Origin: Tritrichomonas musculus
Taxonomy: Eukaryota > Parabasalia > Tritrichomonadida > Tritrichomonadidae
DNA length: 64,000 nt
Assembly: GCA_039105265.1 (NCBI GenBank)
Contig: JAPFFF010000022.1
Span: 2,170,001 to 2,234,000, forward strand
Direction: 5' to 3'
Under the pieces are notes generated by a model, which searched no databases, was not told the origin of the DNA, and saw only the letters and a program-made list of their open reading frames with translations. Below, piece after piece: positions 47,266-55,398 of this stretch. Position numbers and translations under genes: made by a program. Every line of letters begins with the position of its first letter. Position 1 is the first letter of the stretch.

Positions 47266-48372
47266 TTAGTTACCATCTAAGAAATCTGATTCATCAACAT
47301 CAGGTGCATCATTAGCATGCATCTCAGCTAATCCATCATAGAACTCTTGATTAATTGGTTCTGGTCGTCCATATCCGCTAACACCACCAAATAAAGGTGC
47401 AATATGTAACTCATTACCACCAATCGCATTTGCTGGTAGATTGAGTAATCTTTGAATACCATTTACTAGAAGATCTACAAGATTGTCATATGAATGTGTA
47501 TTTACATTATCTTTGAATCCACCTGCTAAAGTTTGCACTAATTGTTCAAGTCGTGGTTTAACTGTTTTTCGTTTACGTAATTTATCAAAATCTGTTTGAG
47601 ATAATTGATGGTTTGGATCTAATTCACGTCTGACTTGATCATTCCATGTGCTACCACAAAGTTTAGAATGTAATAGCATCTTTTGTGTTCCAGGTATATT
47701 TTGACCGGATGATTCTTCAACACGAGCGATGGCATCATCAAATGCTGGTCCAAATATATACTTCTTATACATATCATACGCTGATTGAGAACGTGGCGCT
47801 TTATGTGTAGCTGCATACCATTGCGGTAAACGTTCAGGGTGTGATTCGGTAACTCTTCCAAGATATTGTAACTGTTCTGGTCTTGTAACATCATCATATG
47901 TAAAATATCGAACACCTTTCTGATCTCTTATGTAATCATCTCGACCATATGATTTAACAGGTTGACCATTTTCATCTAAGTGACGTAATCGTTCAGCTTT
48001 TCTAGCGGATCTTGTTGGAAATGCGTTATAGTAAACCAAATCATCAGCCCATTTAGATTTCGTTGTTGTATATCCATTAACAATCATAGGATTACCATCT
48101 TTGTTAACGACGATTACATCTGGAATACCATCATTATTCTTATCAACCATGTTATCTAGAGTGTCTTGTCCATTTGGATCTTTTTTAAGTAAACTCCATT
48201 GTGAATTCGGATTTGAACGATTATGTTTAGCGACCAACGCAGCGGCACCTGCTGGTGACATAGCTGAAACCATTCTTTTAATATCACTTGGTTTAACACC
48301 TTTAGATTGTAATCCCAATATTACATCAGCTAACTCTGCCATTCCATTCTTAGTTTTAGCTTTTGAAGTCAT
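47266..48372 (-). CDS. 368-aa calcium-loop protein of N, counterpart of the 836-aa protein
   Basis: The N-terminal helical part has GLQSKGVKPSDIKRMVSAMS. A calcium-loop-like segment, DKNNDGIPDVIVVNKDGNPM then IVNGYTTTKSKW (about 75-105), is matched in M's 836-aa protein by DLNGDKVEDIVIVDTRGKPV then IINGFRL. The C-terminal region (LCGSTWNDQVRRELDPNHQL, KPRLEQLVQTLAGGFKDNVN) is helical. It is the last gene of N, pointing inward. The leader TTTTTTTATTCAAACACAAA matches the general box. Probably a virion or assembly protein. Confidence 0.65.
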   Translation of the reverse strand: MTSKAKTKNGMAELADVILGLQSKGVKPSDIKRMVSAMSPAGAAALVAKHNRSNPNSQWSLLKKDPNGQDTLDNMVDKNNDGIPDVIVVNKDGNPMIVNGYTTTKSKWADDLVYYNAFPTRSARKAERLRHLDENGQPVKSYGRDDYIRDQKGVRYFTYDDVTRPEQLQYLGRVTESHPERLPQWYAATHKAPRSQSAYDMYKKYIFGPAFDDAIARVEESSGQNIPGTQKMLLHSKLCGSTWNDQVRRELDPNHQLSQTDFDKLRKRKTVKPRLEQLVQTLAGGFKDNVNTHSYDNLVDLLVNGIQRLLNLPANAIGGNELHIAPLFGGVSGYGRPEPINQEFYDGLAEMHANDAPDVDESDFLDGN

Positions 48373-48866
48373 TTTGTGTTTGAATAAAAAAAGATGTGAT
48401 GGTTGTCATGATTCTCCAACAAAACACATATGTTTACCCCTCGCGACACATCAACGATAATTTCATACGACGAACTCAAACGATGAATCGAATCGAGTTT
48501 TAACCACAAACGATCACTATTTATGTTTTATCTGTCATACGAGTGGTTGATGACTGACAATCAACGAGTGGTTTATTGATGATTCTGATCAGTGAATGGA
48601 TGATCGAAAATGGTTATTTTTGAGGGGTTGATGACGACGATGTGTCTGTGAATGACGATCGAAAATGGTTATTTTTGAGAGTGTCGATGATGGCCAATTT
48701 TAGGGGGTTATTGATGATTTGGACTAGTGAATAGATGGACCATCGACGCGTTGTCGGGTCAGTGAATGGACGTTCCATTGACGATTCGGATCGGTAAATG
48801 AACGATCATCGGCGCGTTGTCGGGAGTTTCGGACTCGTCCGAAAATCACGACAATTAATATCTACT
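48373..48866. other. Right-end gene-free region of N with short repeats
   Basis: About 490 bp without a gene, more G-rich on the plus strand than its surroundings. Short repeats: GATCGAAAATGGTTATTTTT near 48,600 and again near 48,660, and GCGTTGTCGGG near 48,750 and 48,820. A candidate origin-proximal or packaging region of the element. Confidence 0.5.
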
Positions 48867-48898
48867 TAGTACCAGGAGCACAGTCTAATACATCTACT
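48867..48898 (-). repeat. 32-bp terminal inverted repeat, right end of N
   Basis: Exact reverse complement of 18,821-18,852. Followed at once by AGATG, the right copy of the target duplication. Confidence 0.92.
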
Positions 48899-49084
48899 AG
48901 ATGGTTCTTTAGAGAGAACCTTCCTATTTCAATGACCATTAATTTGGATATTAAAAACATTATTCGTGAAAACTTCGATGAAACAGAAGCTAATATTAAT
49001 GGAAATACAATTACAATTAATCGTGAAATACTTGATGATTTACATGAAATGATTGAAACCTATTTTGATGAATTTCAGGAATAA
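48899..49084 (+). pseudogene. 3' part of M's KilA-N gene
   Basis: Encodes the last 60 or so residues of the KilA-N protein: LPISMTINLDIKNIIREN and DDLHEMIETYFDE, matching the C-terminus of R's KilA-N protein (LPISMTPNLNIKNIIKAS). Begins with the AGATG copy of the target duplication. The 5' part is at 18,174-18,820. Confidence 0.85.
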
Positions 49085-49167
49085 ATCAATAAAATTATTT
49101 TTTTGTCATCTTCTCAAAATTAATTTTTCAAATTTAAATTTTTTTTAATTTTTTATTTTGTAATCAA

Positions 49168-49563
49168 ATGACAACAAATTACATTCATGAATATGCTGAC
49201 GAAATTATATTTGATGAATTTTTGAAATATATAATTGAATCAAAACCTGATACTACTTATGTTCCATTACTTAATTTTGAATACAAGTATGCAATTCAAA
49301 CCGAATTTCCATTTATTATTACACTGGGTCGTGGTGAACGTGTTTTAGAAGAAATCATGAAAAACAATTGTCCACATGTTAAATTGAACGGAAAATTATA
49401 TAAAAAACATGAATTAATCGCTAAACAATTTATTCCAAACCCTAATAATTATAAACTTGTTAAGCATATTAATCATAACAAATTTGATTATCATATTGAC
49501 AATCTTTGTTGGACTAATGATTCTCGATGTGTACGTTATACACCATCTGGTATAATTTATTAA
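49168..49563 (+). CDS. HNH-like protein of M (131 aa)
   Basis: Short relative of P's HNH protein: LLNFEYKYAIQTEFPFIITL, KKHELIAKQFIPNPNNYKLV and the core KHINHNKFDYHIDNLCW at about residues 99-115. The P protein has about 80 more residues at the C-terminus. The gene lies between KilA-N and the 152-aa gene, a place where R has nothing, so it is an accessory gene that comes and goes. Starts after TTTTGTAATCAA. Confidence 0.65.
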   Translation: MTTNYIHEYADEIIFDEFLKYIIESKPDTTYVPLLNFEYKYAIQTEFPFIITLGRGERVLEEIMKNNCPHVKLNGKLYKKHELIAKQFIPNPNNYKLVKHINHNKFDYHIDNLCWTNDSRCVRYTPSGIIY

Positions 49564-49644
49564 ATCAATTAACAATTATTTTTTTGCATTTCTTCCGAAA
49601 CTCAATTTTTAAAATTTATTTTCAATTTTTTATTTTGTAATCAA

Positions 49645-50106
49645 ATGACAACATCTAACCTTCGAGTATATGAATACATCAATTCATTAATCTCATTACT
49701 TCCAAATCCAGATGAATATCAAAAATGTGATTTTACATTACTTTGTGAACGATTTCCAATTAATATCGGAAAAGGTACTTACCTTGTTCGTGTGTTATAC
49801 ATTTCATTAACAAACGTTGACAAAAAAATCACACGAATTTATCCAAATCAATTGAAAGATATGAATCTTGAACATGTAATTCTAACATCAAATCTCCGAC
49901 GAAGGATTAACATAAATTCTTTTGAAACATTTGTTAATGGTAATACAGATGTTCAAACATTTAAAGAACATTCGTTTTACAATTATTCAATTGAACGAAT
50001 TAACAAATCAAATCAAGAAATGATTTTGAAACTTCGCGAGAAATATGAAATACCTGAACCACAAATATTTAAAGGAAACCATCAAGATATTGTTCTTGAC
50101 GAATAA
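49645..50106 (+). CDS. 152/153-aa conserved Maverick protein of M
   Basis: Counterpart of 1735 (R) and 39,443 (P): KCDFTLLCERFPI, LTSNLRRRININSFE, FYNYSIERINKSNQEMILKL and a C-terminal QDIVLDE. About 70 percent like R by eye. Preceded by the same TTTTGTAATCAA leader as the HNH gene. It converges on the ATPase gene with a 90-bp gap. Function unknown. Confidence 0.75.
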   Translation: MTTSNLRVYEYINSLISLLPNPDEYQKCDFTLLCERFPINIGKGTYLVRVLYISLTNVDKKITRIYPNQLKDMNLEHVILTSNLRRRININSFETFVNGNTDVQTFKEHSFYNYSIERINKSNQEMILKLREKYEIPEPQIFKGNHQDIVLDE

Positions 50107-50196
50107 ATTGAATATTTTTTTGTCTATTTAACAGTTAACTGTTAATTGTGTATGGTTTCTAGCGGATTTAGCATAGCCAAAATATTTTTTTTGTGC

Positions 50197-51111
50197 TTAC
50201 TGGTTGAATCTTATAAATTCAATACTTCCTTCTCGTGTATTCACCAAAACAAAATCATGATTCTTCATTCGATTATATTGTCTCCACAAATCTTCAAATT
50301 CAACTGGCATAACAACTTGTTGATATATGTAATTCAACTTCTGCCTTGAGAATCCATTGAAAATAAAGAATGAAGTACAATTATTCTTATAATCTGTTGG
50401 AATCGCTTTGAAGAATTGAACGTTCACATAAACGATTGAATGTTTGTGTCGTAATTGAGTTATGTAATTTGTGAAGTAAGCAGATTTTAACAATTTCGAT
50501 TTAATGAAGTCTTCACACAGAATTATTGTATTTAATGGAACGTTTGGTTTTCCAAGTTTATTGATATTAAGGAATTGAAACATTTTTTCTAGTTTATCTT
50601 CATTAATCGTAATCCTACTTGTGCTGGAATATTTAATATATAATTCCTTCCATAAATCCAATTCTTTTAAATAAGCTTCAGCATTTGTGTCGGAAACAAC
50701 TTTCACAGGTAAATTTATCAATTCGCGTTGAGCTTCAAATGTAGAATCATTTATAACTCCATTCTTGCTAATATACACAATTTGATGTACATTTGACTCC
50801 TTCAATCGAGATATTTGAATTATATCTCTTAATACAATGTGTGATTTACCTTTACCCTGTGCTCCAACAATAATGTTTAACGAATTATAATTAGCATAGA
50901 TTCCAGGACCAATTGGACGAATAGATTCTGACATTATTTTTGATTCATTTTTTTTGTACGCTCGATTCATTTCAAAATCAATATCAAAGGGCTTTTCAAT
51001 CATAATAGGCTTCATAATCATCTTGTGTTCTTCGAATGACTCAAAGTCATCATCATAGTCAGAAGTATCTGAAAAAAATATTGTTTTGTAATCAAATTTG
51101 CTGGGTTTCAT
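50197..51111 (-). CDS. FtsK/HerA-type packaging ATPase of M
   Basis: 304 aa. Walker A GAQGKGKS at residues 83-90, Walker B TIILCEDF near 200, NGFSRQKLNYIYQQVVMPVE near the C-terminus. The N-terminus MKPSKFDYKTIFFSDTSDYD is acidic and shared with R and P. Very close to R after the Walker A motif. Three bases separate its ATG from the stop of the upstream 43-aa gene on the same strand. Confidence 0.9.
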   Translation of the reverse strand: MKPSKFDYKTIFFSDTSDYDDDFESFEEHKMIMKPIMIEKPFDIDFEMNRAYKKNESKIMSESIRPIGPGIYANYNSLNIIVGAQGKGKSHIVLRDIIQISRLKESNVHQIVYISKNGVINDSTFEAQRELINLPVKVVSDTNAEAYLKELDLWKELYIKYSSTSRITINEDKLEKMFQFLNINKLGKPNVPLNTIILCEDFIKSKLLKSAYFTNYITQLRHKHSIVYVNVQFFKAIPTDYKNNCTSFFIFNGFSRQKLNYIYQQVVMPVEFEDLWRQYNRMKNHDFVLVNTREGSIEFIRFNQ

Positions 51112-51114
51112 TTA

Positions 51115-51246
51115 TTATGAGTAAAGCTTCGAGCGCATCTCCTTTGTGAGTTTAGGGGGTTCATCTTCTTTGAAAACAGTAATTATTACACACAATTCAA
51201 TAACATGAACAACCAAAATAGTTCCCAAAAGAATTTCAGAAATCAT
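51115..51246 (-). CDS. 43-aa membrane microprotein of M
   Basis: Helix EILLGTILVVHVIELCVIIT then tail EDEPPKLTKEMRSKLYS, same length as in R and P. A longer in-frame reading upstream overlaps the next gene and is not conserved, so the ATG at 51,246 is preferred. Located between the CC-motif gene and the ATPase gene, as in R and P. Confidence 0.75.
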   Translation of the reverse strand: MISEILLGTILVVHVIELCVIITVFKEDEPPKLTKEMRSKLYS

Positions 51247-51256
51247 TTGAATAAAT

Positions 51257-51904
51257 TTAAACACATAATTTAAGTGAAATACCATATCGAACAAGTTGTG
51301 CATAAACATCATTGTAACCATATTTCAAATCATTTGATTTACCATCTTTTGTGACAAGAATTCGTTGGATTTCTAAATATTTATTCTTCGATACACATCC
51401 CGTACAACCAGAATCTTCATCAATAATAAGTTCAACTTTATCAGCATGTGTTAGTATTTTAATTAATTCCATCAATGAATTTGAGTGACAAACCAAGTAA
51501 TTATTTACACGAAGTGGATTCAATTCATAAATTGAAAGAAGTGTTTCTAAAAATTTGTTCTTAACAGTTAAGTCTTCAATCTCATTTCGGGCTTCGCCCT
51601 CAGCCACTATGTGGTTTCCCAAATCTGCAATTCCACGGTCTTGGGAAAGATTGTTTGTTGGAGGTTGAAATTGAGACTGTGAATTCTCCTCCGGTATAGT
51701 AAAATTTATGTCCCTTGTTTGAGGAGTCATTTGGGGTTGCATTTGAGGAATGTTTGGATAATAAACTGGATGTGCTTGTTGAGGAATCGTATGTTGAGGT
51801 TTGATTTTGATTTCAACATTAGTTTCTTGGCTCTGTTTTACCGAAGCATCATTTTCAGAACTTAATATTCTTGCTTTCCGTAATACATTCGACATTGATT
51901 TCAA
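51257..51904 (-). CDS. 215-aa CC/CTGC-motif protein of M
   Basis: Counterpart of R's 190-aa protein: LRKARILSSENDASVKQSQE, a Pro/Gln-rich stretch, then DLGNHIVAEGEARNEI (partly from a double-hairpin insert) and the coil TVKNKFLETLLSIYE. The C-terminal domain has DEDSGCTGCVSKNKYLEIQR then ILVTKDGKSNDLKYGY. The extra residues before the coil are absent in R and P. A conserved core gene of unknown role. Confidence 0.75.
   Translation of the reverse strand: MKSMSNVLRKARILSSENDASVKQSQETNVEIKIKPQHTIPQQAHPVYYPNIPQMQPQMTPQTRDINFTIPEENSQSQFQPPTNNLSQDRGIADLGNHIVAEGEARNEIEDLTVKNKFLETLLSIYELNPLRVNNYLVCHSNSLMELIKILTHADKVELIIDEDSGCTGCVSKNKYLEIQRILVTKDGKSNDLKYGYNDVYAQLVRYGISLKLCV
51589..51614. repeat. Double-hairpin insert in the 215-aa gene
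   Basis: Stems GGGC-TTC-GCCC and CCAC-TAT-GTGG joined by TCAG. The copy at 52,943-52,973 has the same TCAG joint and a similar second stem. It lies in-frame, adding residues that the R and P proteins lack. Confidence 0.75.
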
Positions 51905-51932
51905 TCTAAAAAAACCTTTATTCGTAGATTAC

Positions 51933-52163
51933 TCAATCCTTGTTAGCTAATTCATTCAATTCGTTTTCCAATTTTTTTACTTTTTCCTTTAATGAATTAA
52001 TATCTTCAATTAATGATTCACGAACAGCAAGCCCACTGGAACCAAGCATTCCAGATTTGACATTATTTAGATGTTGCTTGTAATCATAACATTTTTCTTT
52101 GAGGGTTCGTTTGATACGTTTAAGTTCAGGAATCTCCTTCTTATATTCGTTTAATTCAGACAT
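51933..52163 (-). CDS. 76-aa coiled-coil protein of M
   Basis: Almost the same as R's 3889-4119 protein: KKEIPELKRIKRTLKEKCYD, then KSGMLGSSGLAVRESL, then IEDINSLKEKVKKLENELN. Divergent from the 88-aa gene with 15 bp between the start codons. Possibly a scaffold or adaptor protein. Confidence 0.7.
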   Translation of the reverse strand: MSELNEYKKEIPELKRIKRTLKEKCYDYKQHLNNVKSGMLGSSGLAVRESLIEDINSLKEKVKKLENELNELANKD

Positions 52164-52178
52164 TTAATCGAAGCAAAA

Positions 52179-52445
52179 ATGTCCTTTCACTCACAAGTGA
52201 GTTCAAACTCTACGAGTTACGAACAAAAACGAACCATTCATGATGATAAAAGAATGAATCACTACGATAGATTACAACTTAAAATGCAAAAAGAACGTAC
52301 CAGAATTAATTCTGCACCAACTGTTAAGAAATATGAGGATAAAGGAAGTATTCAACATGAACCTCAAGTATCAACAACAAAAAAATTGAATTTTCACACT
52401 TATTCATTAAATCATTCAGTTGTCCCTCGATACGATAAAATCTAA
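52179..52445 (+). CDS. 88-aa basic protein of M
   Basis: Counterpart of R's 77-aa protein: DDKRMNHYDRLQLKMQKERT, TYSLNHSVVP. It has 11 extra residues (HSQVSSNSTSY) after MSF, encoded by a double-hairpin insert at about 52,188-52,219. Its stop overlaps the end of the next gene, tail to tail. Function unknown. Confidence 0.7.
   Translation: MSFHSQVSSNSTSYEQKRTIHDDKRMNHYDRLQLKMQKERTRINSAPTVKKYEDKGSIQHEPQVSTTKKLNFHTYSLNHSVVPRYDKI
52188..52219. repeat. Double-hairpin insert near the start of the 88-aa gene
   Basis: Stems CTCA-CAAG-TGAG and AACTC-TAC-GAGTT. Homologous to 56,791-56,821 over about 29 bp. In-frame; the R gene lacks it. Confidence 0.8.
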
Positions 52446-52900
52446 AACATTTGTTGGTTAATATATTTGGCAATCTGATTTACAGTATTGGTTAATTCAG
52501 CAATTTTTTTATCTAATGCTGTGAATTTGAGTTCATAGCTTTGTTTCAAATCTTTAATCTCGTTATCAAAAGTTGACAAATTTTGTGAGAACATACTTTT
52601 GAGATTCTCAATATCTGCTTTAATAACATCTTGTTCAAGTTCTTTCAATTCATTAGTTTTGACAACTTTCTTTAAAAATATATCTCCCCCAACTCGTTTT
52701 GTACCTTCTTTTTGACAATTCTTTTTTGTGATTCTGTATTCAACACCATCTGGTGTAACAATTTTGTAAACCCGATTTAGATATTGAGTTGTCTGGTTGT
52801 TCATATCATCTTTGTGTTTCTGATAGTACAGATTGAATTCCTCAATTGATTTAAAATTCTTTATTTCAGTAGTAATTTCATTAATTACTTTCAAATCCAT
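52442..52900 (-). CDS. 152-aa coiled-coil protein of M, counterpart of the 148-aa protein of R
   Basis: FKSIEEFNLYYQKHKDDMNN, LNRVYKIVTPDGVEYRITKK, then VVKTNELKELEQDVIKADIE and a long coil to the end (ALDKKIAELTNTVNQIAKYI). N's 118-aa gene is a distant relative. It lies between the basic 88-aa gene and the amphipathic gene, as in R. Not to be confused with the other 152-aa gene next to the ATPase. Confidence 0.7.
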   Translation of the reverse strand: MDLKVINEITTEIKNFKSIEEFNLYYQKHKDDMNNQTTQYLNRVYKIVTPDGVEYRITKKNCQKEGTKRVGGDIFLKKVVKTNELKELEQDVIKADIENLKSMFSQNLSTFDNEIKDLKQSYELKFTALDKKIAELTNTVNQIAKYINQQMF

Positions 52901-52942
52901 TTAAAATAAAAAAATACAATTTAATCATTTTCATGCTACTTT

Positions 52943-52973
52943 GGACAACTTGTTGTCCTCAGGCACTTATGTG
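52943..52973. repeat. Double hairpin before the amphipathic gene of M
   Basis: Stem GGACAA-CTTG-TTGTCC, joint TCAG, stem CAC-TTAT-GTG. It overlaps the 3' end of the amphipathic gene (stop at 52,967), where the R gene ends differently. Confidence 0.65.
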
Positions 52974-53230
52974 ACTTCATCAATTAAACTTTTACCAATT
53001 TTAAGACCTTTGTCAGCAAAATTTAATCCTGTATCAATTGCTCTAACAGCATCACCAATAAGAGGTATTCCACCCAAAACAGGTTTTACAGCATTAGTTA
53101 CTCTTTTACCAACTTCAACAACTTTGGGAAGTGCTTTACCAACCTTAGTTGCAACATTCTTAATTGTATTGCCTACAGATTTAAAAGCGTTTTTCATTTT
53201 TTTGAAGATTCCGATACCCATTGTTTTCAT
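52967..53230 (-). CDS. Small basic amphipathic protein of M
   Basis: MGIGIFKKMKNAFKSVGNTI then KNVATKVGKALPKVVEVGKR, nearly the same as R's protein at 4844. The better start is the ATG at 53,221 (MGIGIF), as in R; the frame also has an ATG three codons earlier. Head to head with the capsid gene. A membrane-active role is inferred by analogy. Confidence 0.65.
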   Translation of the reverse strand: MKTMGIGIFKKMKNAFKSVGNTIKNVATKVGKALPKVVEVGKRVTNAVKPVLGGIPLIGDAVRAIDTGLNFADKGLKIGKSLIDEVT

Positions 53231-53270
53231 TACGAAAAAAGACCCATAATAGTACTTTTTTTGTTATTCA

Positions 53271-53287
53271 TTCAAACTTCGTTTGAA
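53271..53287. repeat. Single hairpin in the capsid leader of M
   Basis: TTCAAAC-TTC-GTTTGAA, a perfect stem of seven pairs in the gap between the amphipathic and capsid genes. The R gap lacks it and is about 30 bp shorter. Confidence 0.6.
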
Positions 53288-53313
53288 AGTCTTTTTATTC
53301 CATAAAAAGTCAA

Positions 53314-55338
53314 ATGTTGTATCGCAACGAAAGAGCACATAATTACAAAATTGAAGCAGGAAACGTTCTTGATACATTTAATAAGATGCGTGAAATGATT
53401 AATACTAATGATGGTACCCGCTCATTTTCATTCAGAACTGTTGACTGTCATGACCAACCTGCACCATTTCATCAAGGACAATATTCTCAAATCTCATTAA
53501 CGCATCCAGACCATTTCATTTCTGATGTTGATAAAGGATTCTTAACATTTCATGTCAAATTGGATTTACAATTGAATACTGATTTAGCTAAATTACAACA
53601 AATTGATGACCCAAATAACTTCTACAAATTATTCGTCGGACTTAAATCTTCAAATCAATTATTCGACAGATTGGAAATTCTTCATAATAATGTAAATGTT
53701 GGATATCAGCAAAACGAATGTGTTCGAGAAGGATTTTTATACTCTGCTGTGAAACCAGAAACTGAAAAAAAGCGAAGACGATTTGTTCATTCACTTTGGG
53801 AAAATGTTTCAAATTATTCGCAAACTGTTGCAGGTACTTATGTTAACCTAAATTCATTCAAATCTAATGGTAAATCACAAGTTGAATTTGATTTGAACGT
53901 TCCATTTGATGATTTACTTGCCCTTCAAGCTTTCGATTTATTCCCAAATGGAATCATAGGTGATTTATCAATTCGTTTCCAAGTAACTCCTGCAGGATTA
54001 GTTTGGGCAGCAATTGACCCTTATACTGTTGCTGAAACAAAGGCTTATCTTGAAGATAATGATTCTGTTACATCTGCTGAATTAGAACGATTGAAAGAAA
54101 TTAAAGCTCGCGGTCATTTGAAACATCAATTTACACAAATTGGTAATGAAGCTATTATACCAGGACCTGGAACTCCATCTCCAGACCCATCTCCCGAACC
54201 ATCTCCTGAACCAACTCCAGACCCATCTCCTGAACCAACTCCAACACCTGTTAAATACAAGATTCAATATCGAATTGGTGAACAATGGGATAATGATGAT
54301 GGAAGTACTGGTTACACTGATATTCTTACTGATTTGGAATTCAATTTCAGTTACACAAAGGAAGAATTTGAAGAATTTGGACTCCAACCAGGTGCAACTG
54401 ATGAAGAAATTTGTGTTCATAATCCTGCTGTAACATTACCTCCATTAAATCATTCTGACAAGAATGGAAGATATTATGCTTGGCAAATTGTTAAAACACC
54501 AGTTGTTTCTGCTAAGCAGACTCTTCAATCAATTCATGATGCTAAATTACAACTTCATAACGAAACATATTCATCACAGAAAGCTACATTAACTGTAAAC
54601 AGAATGACAATCACATTATGTAAATCAAATATGCAAGGTTATGGTGTCTGTGAATCTACTCGCAGAGGTATTGAAAATATTCTCCGTGAAGGAATTATAA
54701 TCCCATCTCAGAAAGTTGATTACCATTCATTCCCAATTGCTCCTGCTGCAAATGGAATTAAGTCAACATTGAATATTCCATTAATTAATGTTACAACAAT
54801 GTCAATTATGTTTCCAAAACATCATAATGACCTCACTGTTTTCGAAAATCCAGTATATCAAAATTGTTATCTCAATATTGGAGGAAAGAACTTCCCAGAT
54901 GAAAATGTTTCAACAATTGGTGCAAGGTTCTTTGAAAATCAATTAACCGCTGGAGACCTTGATGCAATCGCATTACAATGCACTAAAGAATTTGAGGATT
55001 CAATGACTATGCCAAAGAATGATGCAAACGGAGTTCGCTACAAGAATACTTTAAGTGATGCTTCTAGCTTTGTTTTCAATATTCAAACTGAACGTTCATC
55101 TGCTGGTTATTGTTATGATGGTTTGGATGGTGGATTTGGTAACATTCAAGTTCAAGTAAATGGTCAACCAATATATACAGGTCCAAATGATACTTACTAT
55201 AATGTTAATGAAGAAGGTACAGTACATCCACCCCCAACACAATTATGGCTCACAAGAGATACCTATTTCAAATTAAGTTTGAATGGTTTAGAGTACATCG
55301 ATGATGAATCTCCAGCTGGTTCACAAATAAACGCATAA
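53314..55338 (+). CDS. Major capsid protein (double jelly-roll type) of M
   Basis: 674 aa, about 97 percent like R's capsid protein. First-roll motifs RSFSFRTVDCHD and SLTHPDHFISDVDKGF; second-roll motif MSIMFPKHHNDLTVFENP. The Pro-rich linker (about residues 284-311) is a run of DPSPEP/EPTPDP units and is five residues longer than in R. The start and the middle (about 54,250-54,480) match R almost base for base, while other stretches differ at many silent sites. Whole. Confidence 0.88.
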   Translation: MLYRNERAHNYKIEAGNVLDTFNKMREMINTNDGTRSFSFRTVDCHDQPAPFHQGQYSQISLTHPDHFISDVDKGFLTFHVKLDLQLNTDLAKLQQIDDPNNFYKLFVGLKSSNQLFDRLEILHNNVNVGYQQNECVREGFLYSAVKPETEKKRRRFVHSLWENVSNYSQTVAGTYVNLNSFKSNGKSQVEFDLNVPFDDLLALQAFDLFPNGIIGDLSIRFQVTPAGLVWAAIDPYTVAETKAYLEDNDSVTSAELERLKEIKARGHLKHQFTQIGNEAIIPGPGTPSPDPSPEPSPEPTPDPSPEPTPTPVKYKIQYRIGEQWDNDDGSTGYTDILTDLEFNFSYTKEEFEEFGLQPGATDEEICVHNPAVTLPPLNHSDKNGRYYAWQIVKTPVVSAKQTLQSIHDAKLQLHNETYSSQKATLTVNRMTITLCKSNMQGYGVCESTRRGIENILREGIIIPSQKVDYHSFPIAPAANGIKSTLNIPLINVTTMSIMFPKHHNDLTVFENPVYQNCYLNIGGKNFPDENVSTIGARFFENQLTAGDLDAIALQCTKEFEDSMTMPKNDANGVRYKNTLSDASSFVFNIQTERSSAGYCYDGLDGGFGNIQVQVNGQPIYTGPNDTYYNVNEEGTVHPPPTQLWLTRDTYFKLSLNGLEYIDDESPAGSQINA

Positions 55339-55398
55339 AATTGAGATTTGATTTGAGATATTTTTTTTTTGCTTCTGAATTACCTTATTGTATTCGAA

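Larger units (their letters stand above)
18821..48898 (+). mobile_element. Maverick element N, about 30 kb, distinct family
   Basis: Both ends are present: 32-bp TIRs with no mismatch, each starting AGTAGATGTATTAG, flanked by an AGATG duplication. It is inserted in M's KilA-N gene. Core genes are pPolB, rve integrase, FtsK/HerA ATPase, major capsid, a second capsid-like gene, fibre (about 2,226 aa) and a set of small virion-type genes. Codon use is different from R/M, richer in ATC, GAT and CGA-type words. The element looks almost whole: the only damage I see is in the second capsid-like gene, which holds the P insertion and about one other break. Identical TIRs and a clean target duplication suggest a young insertion. 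Confidence 0.92.
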
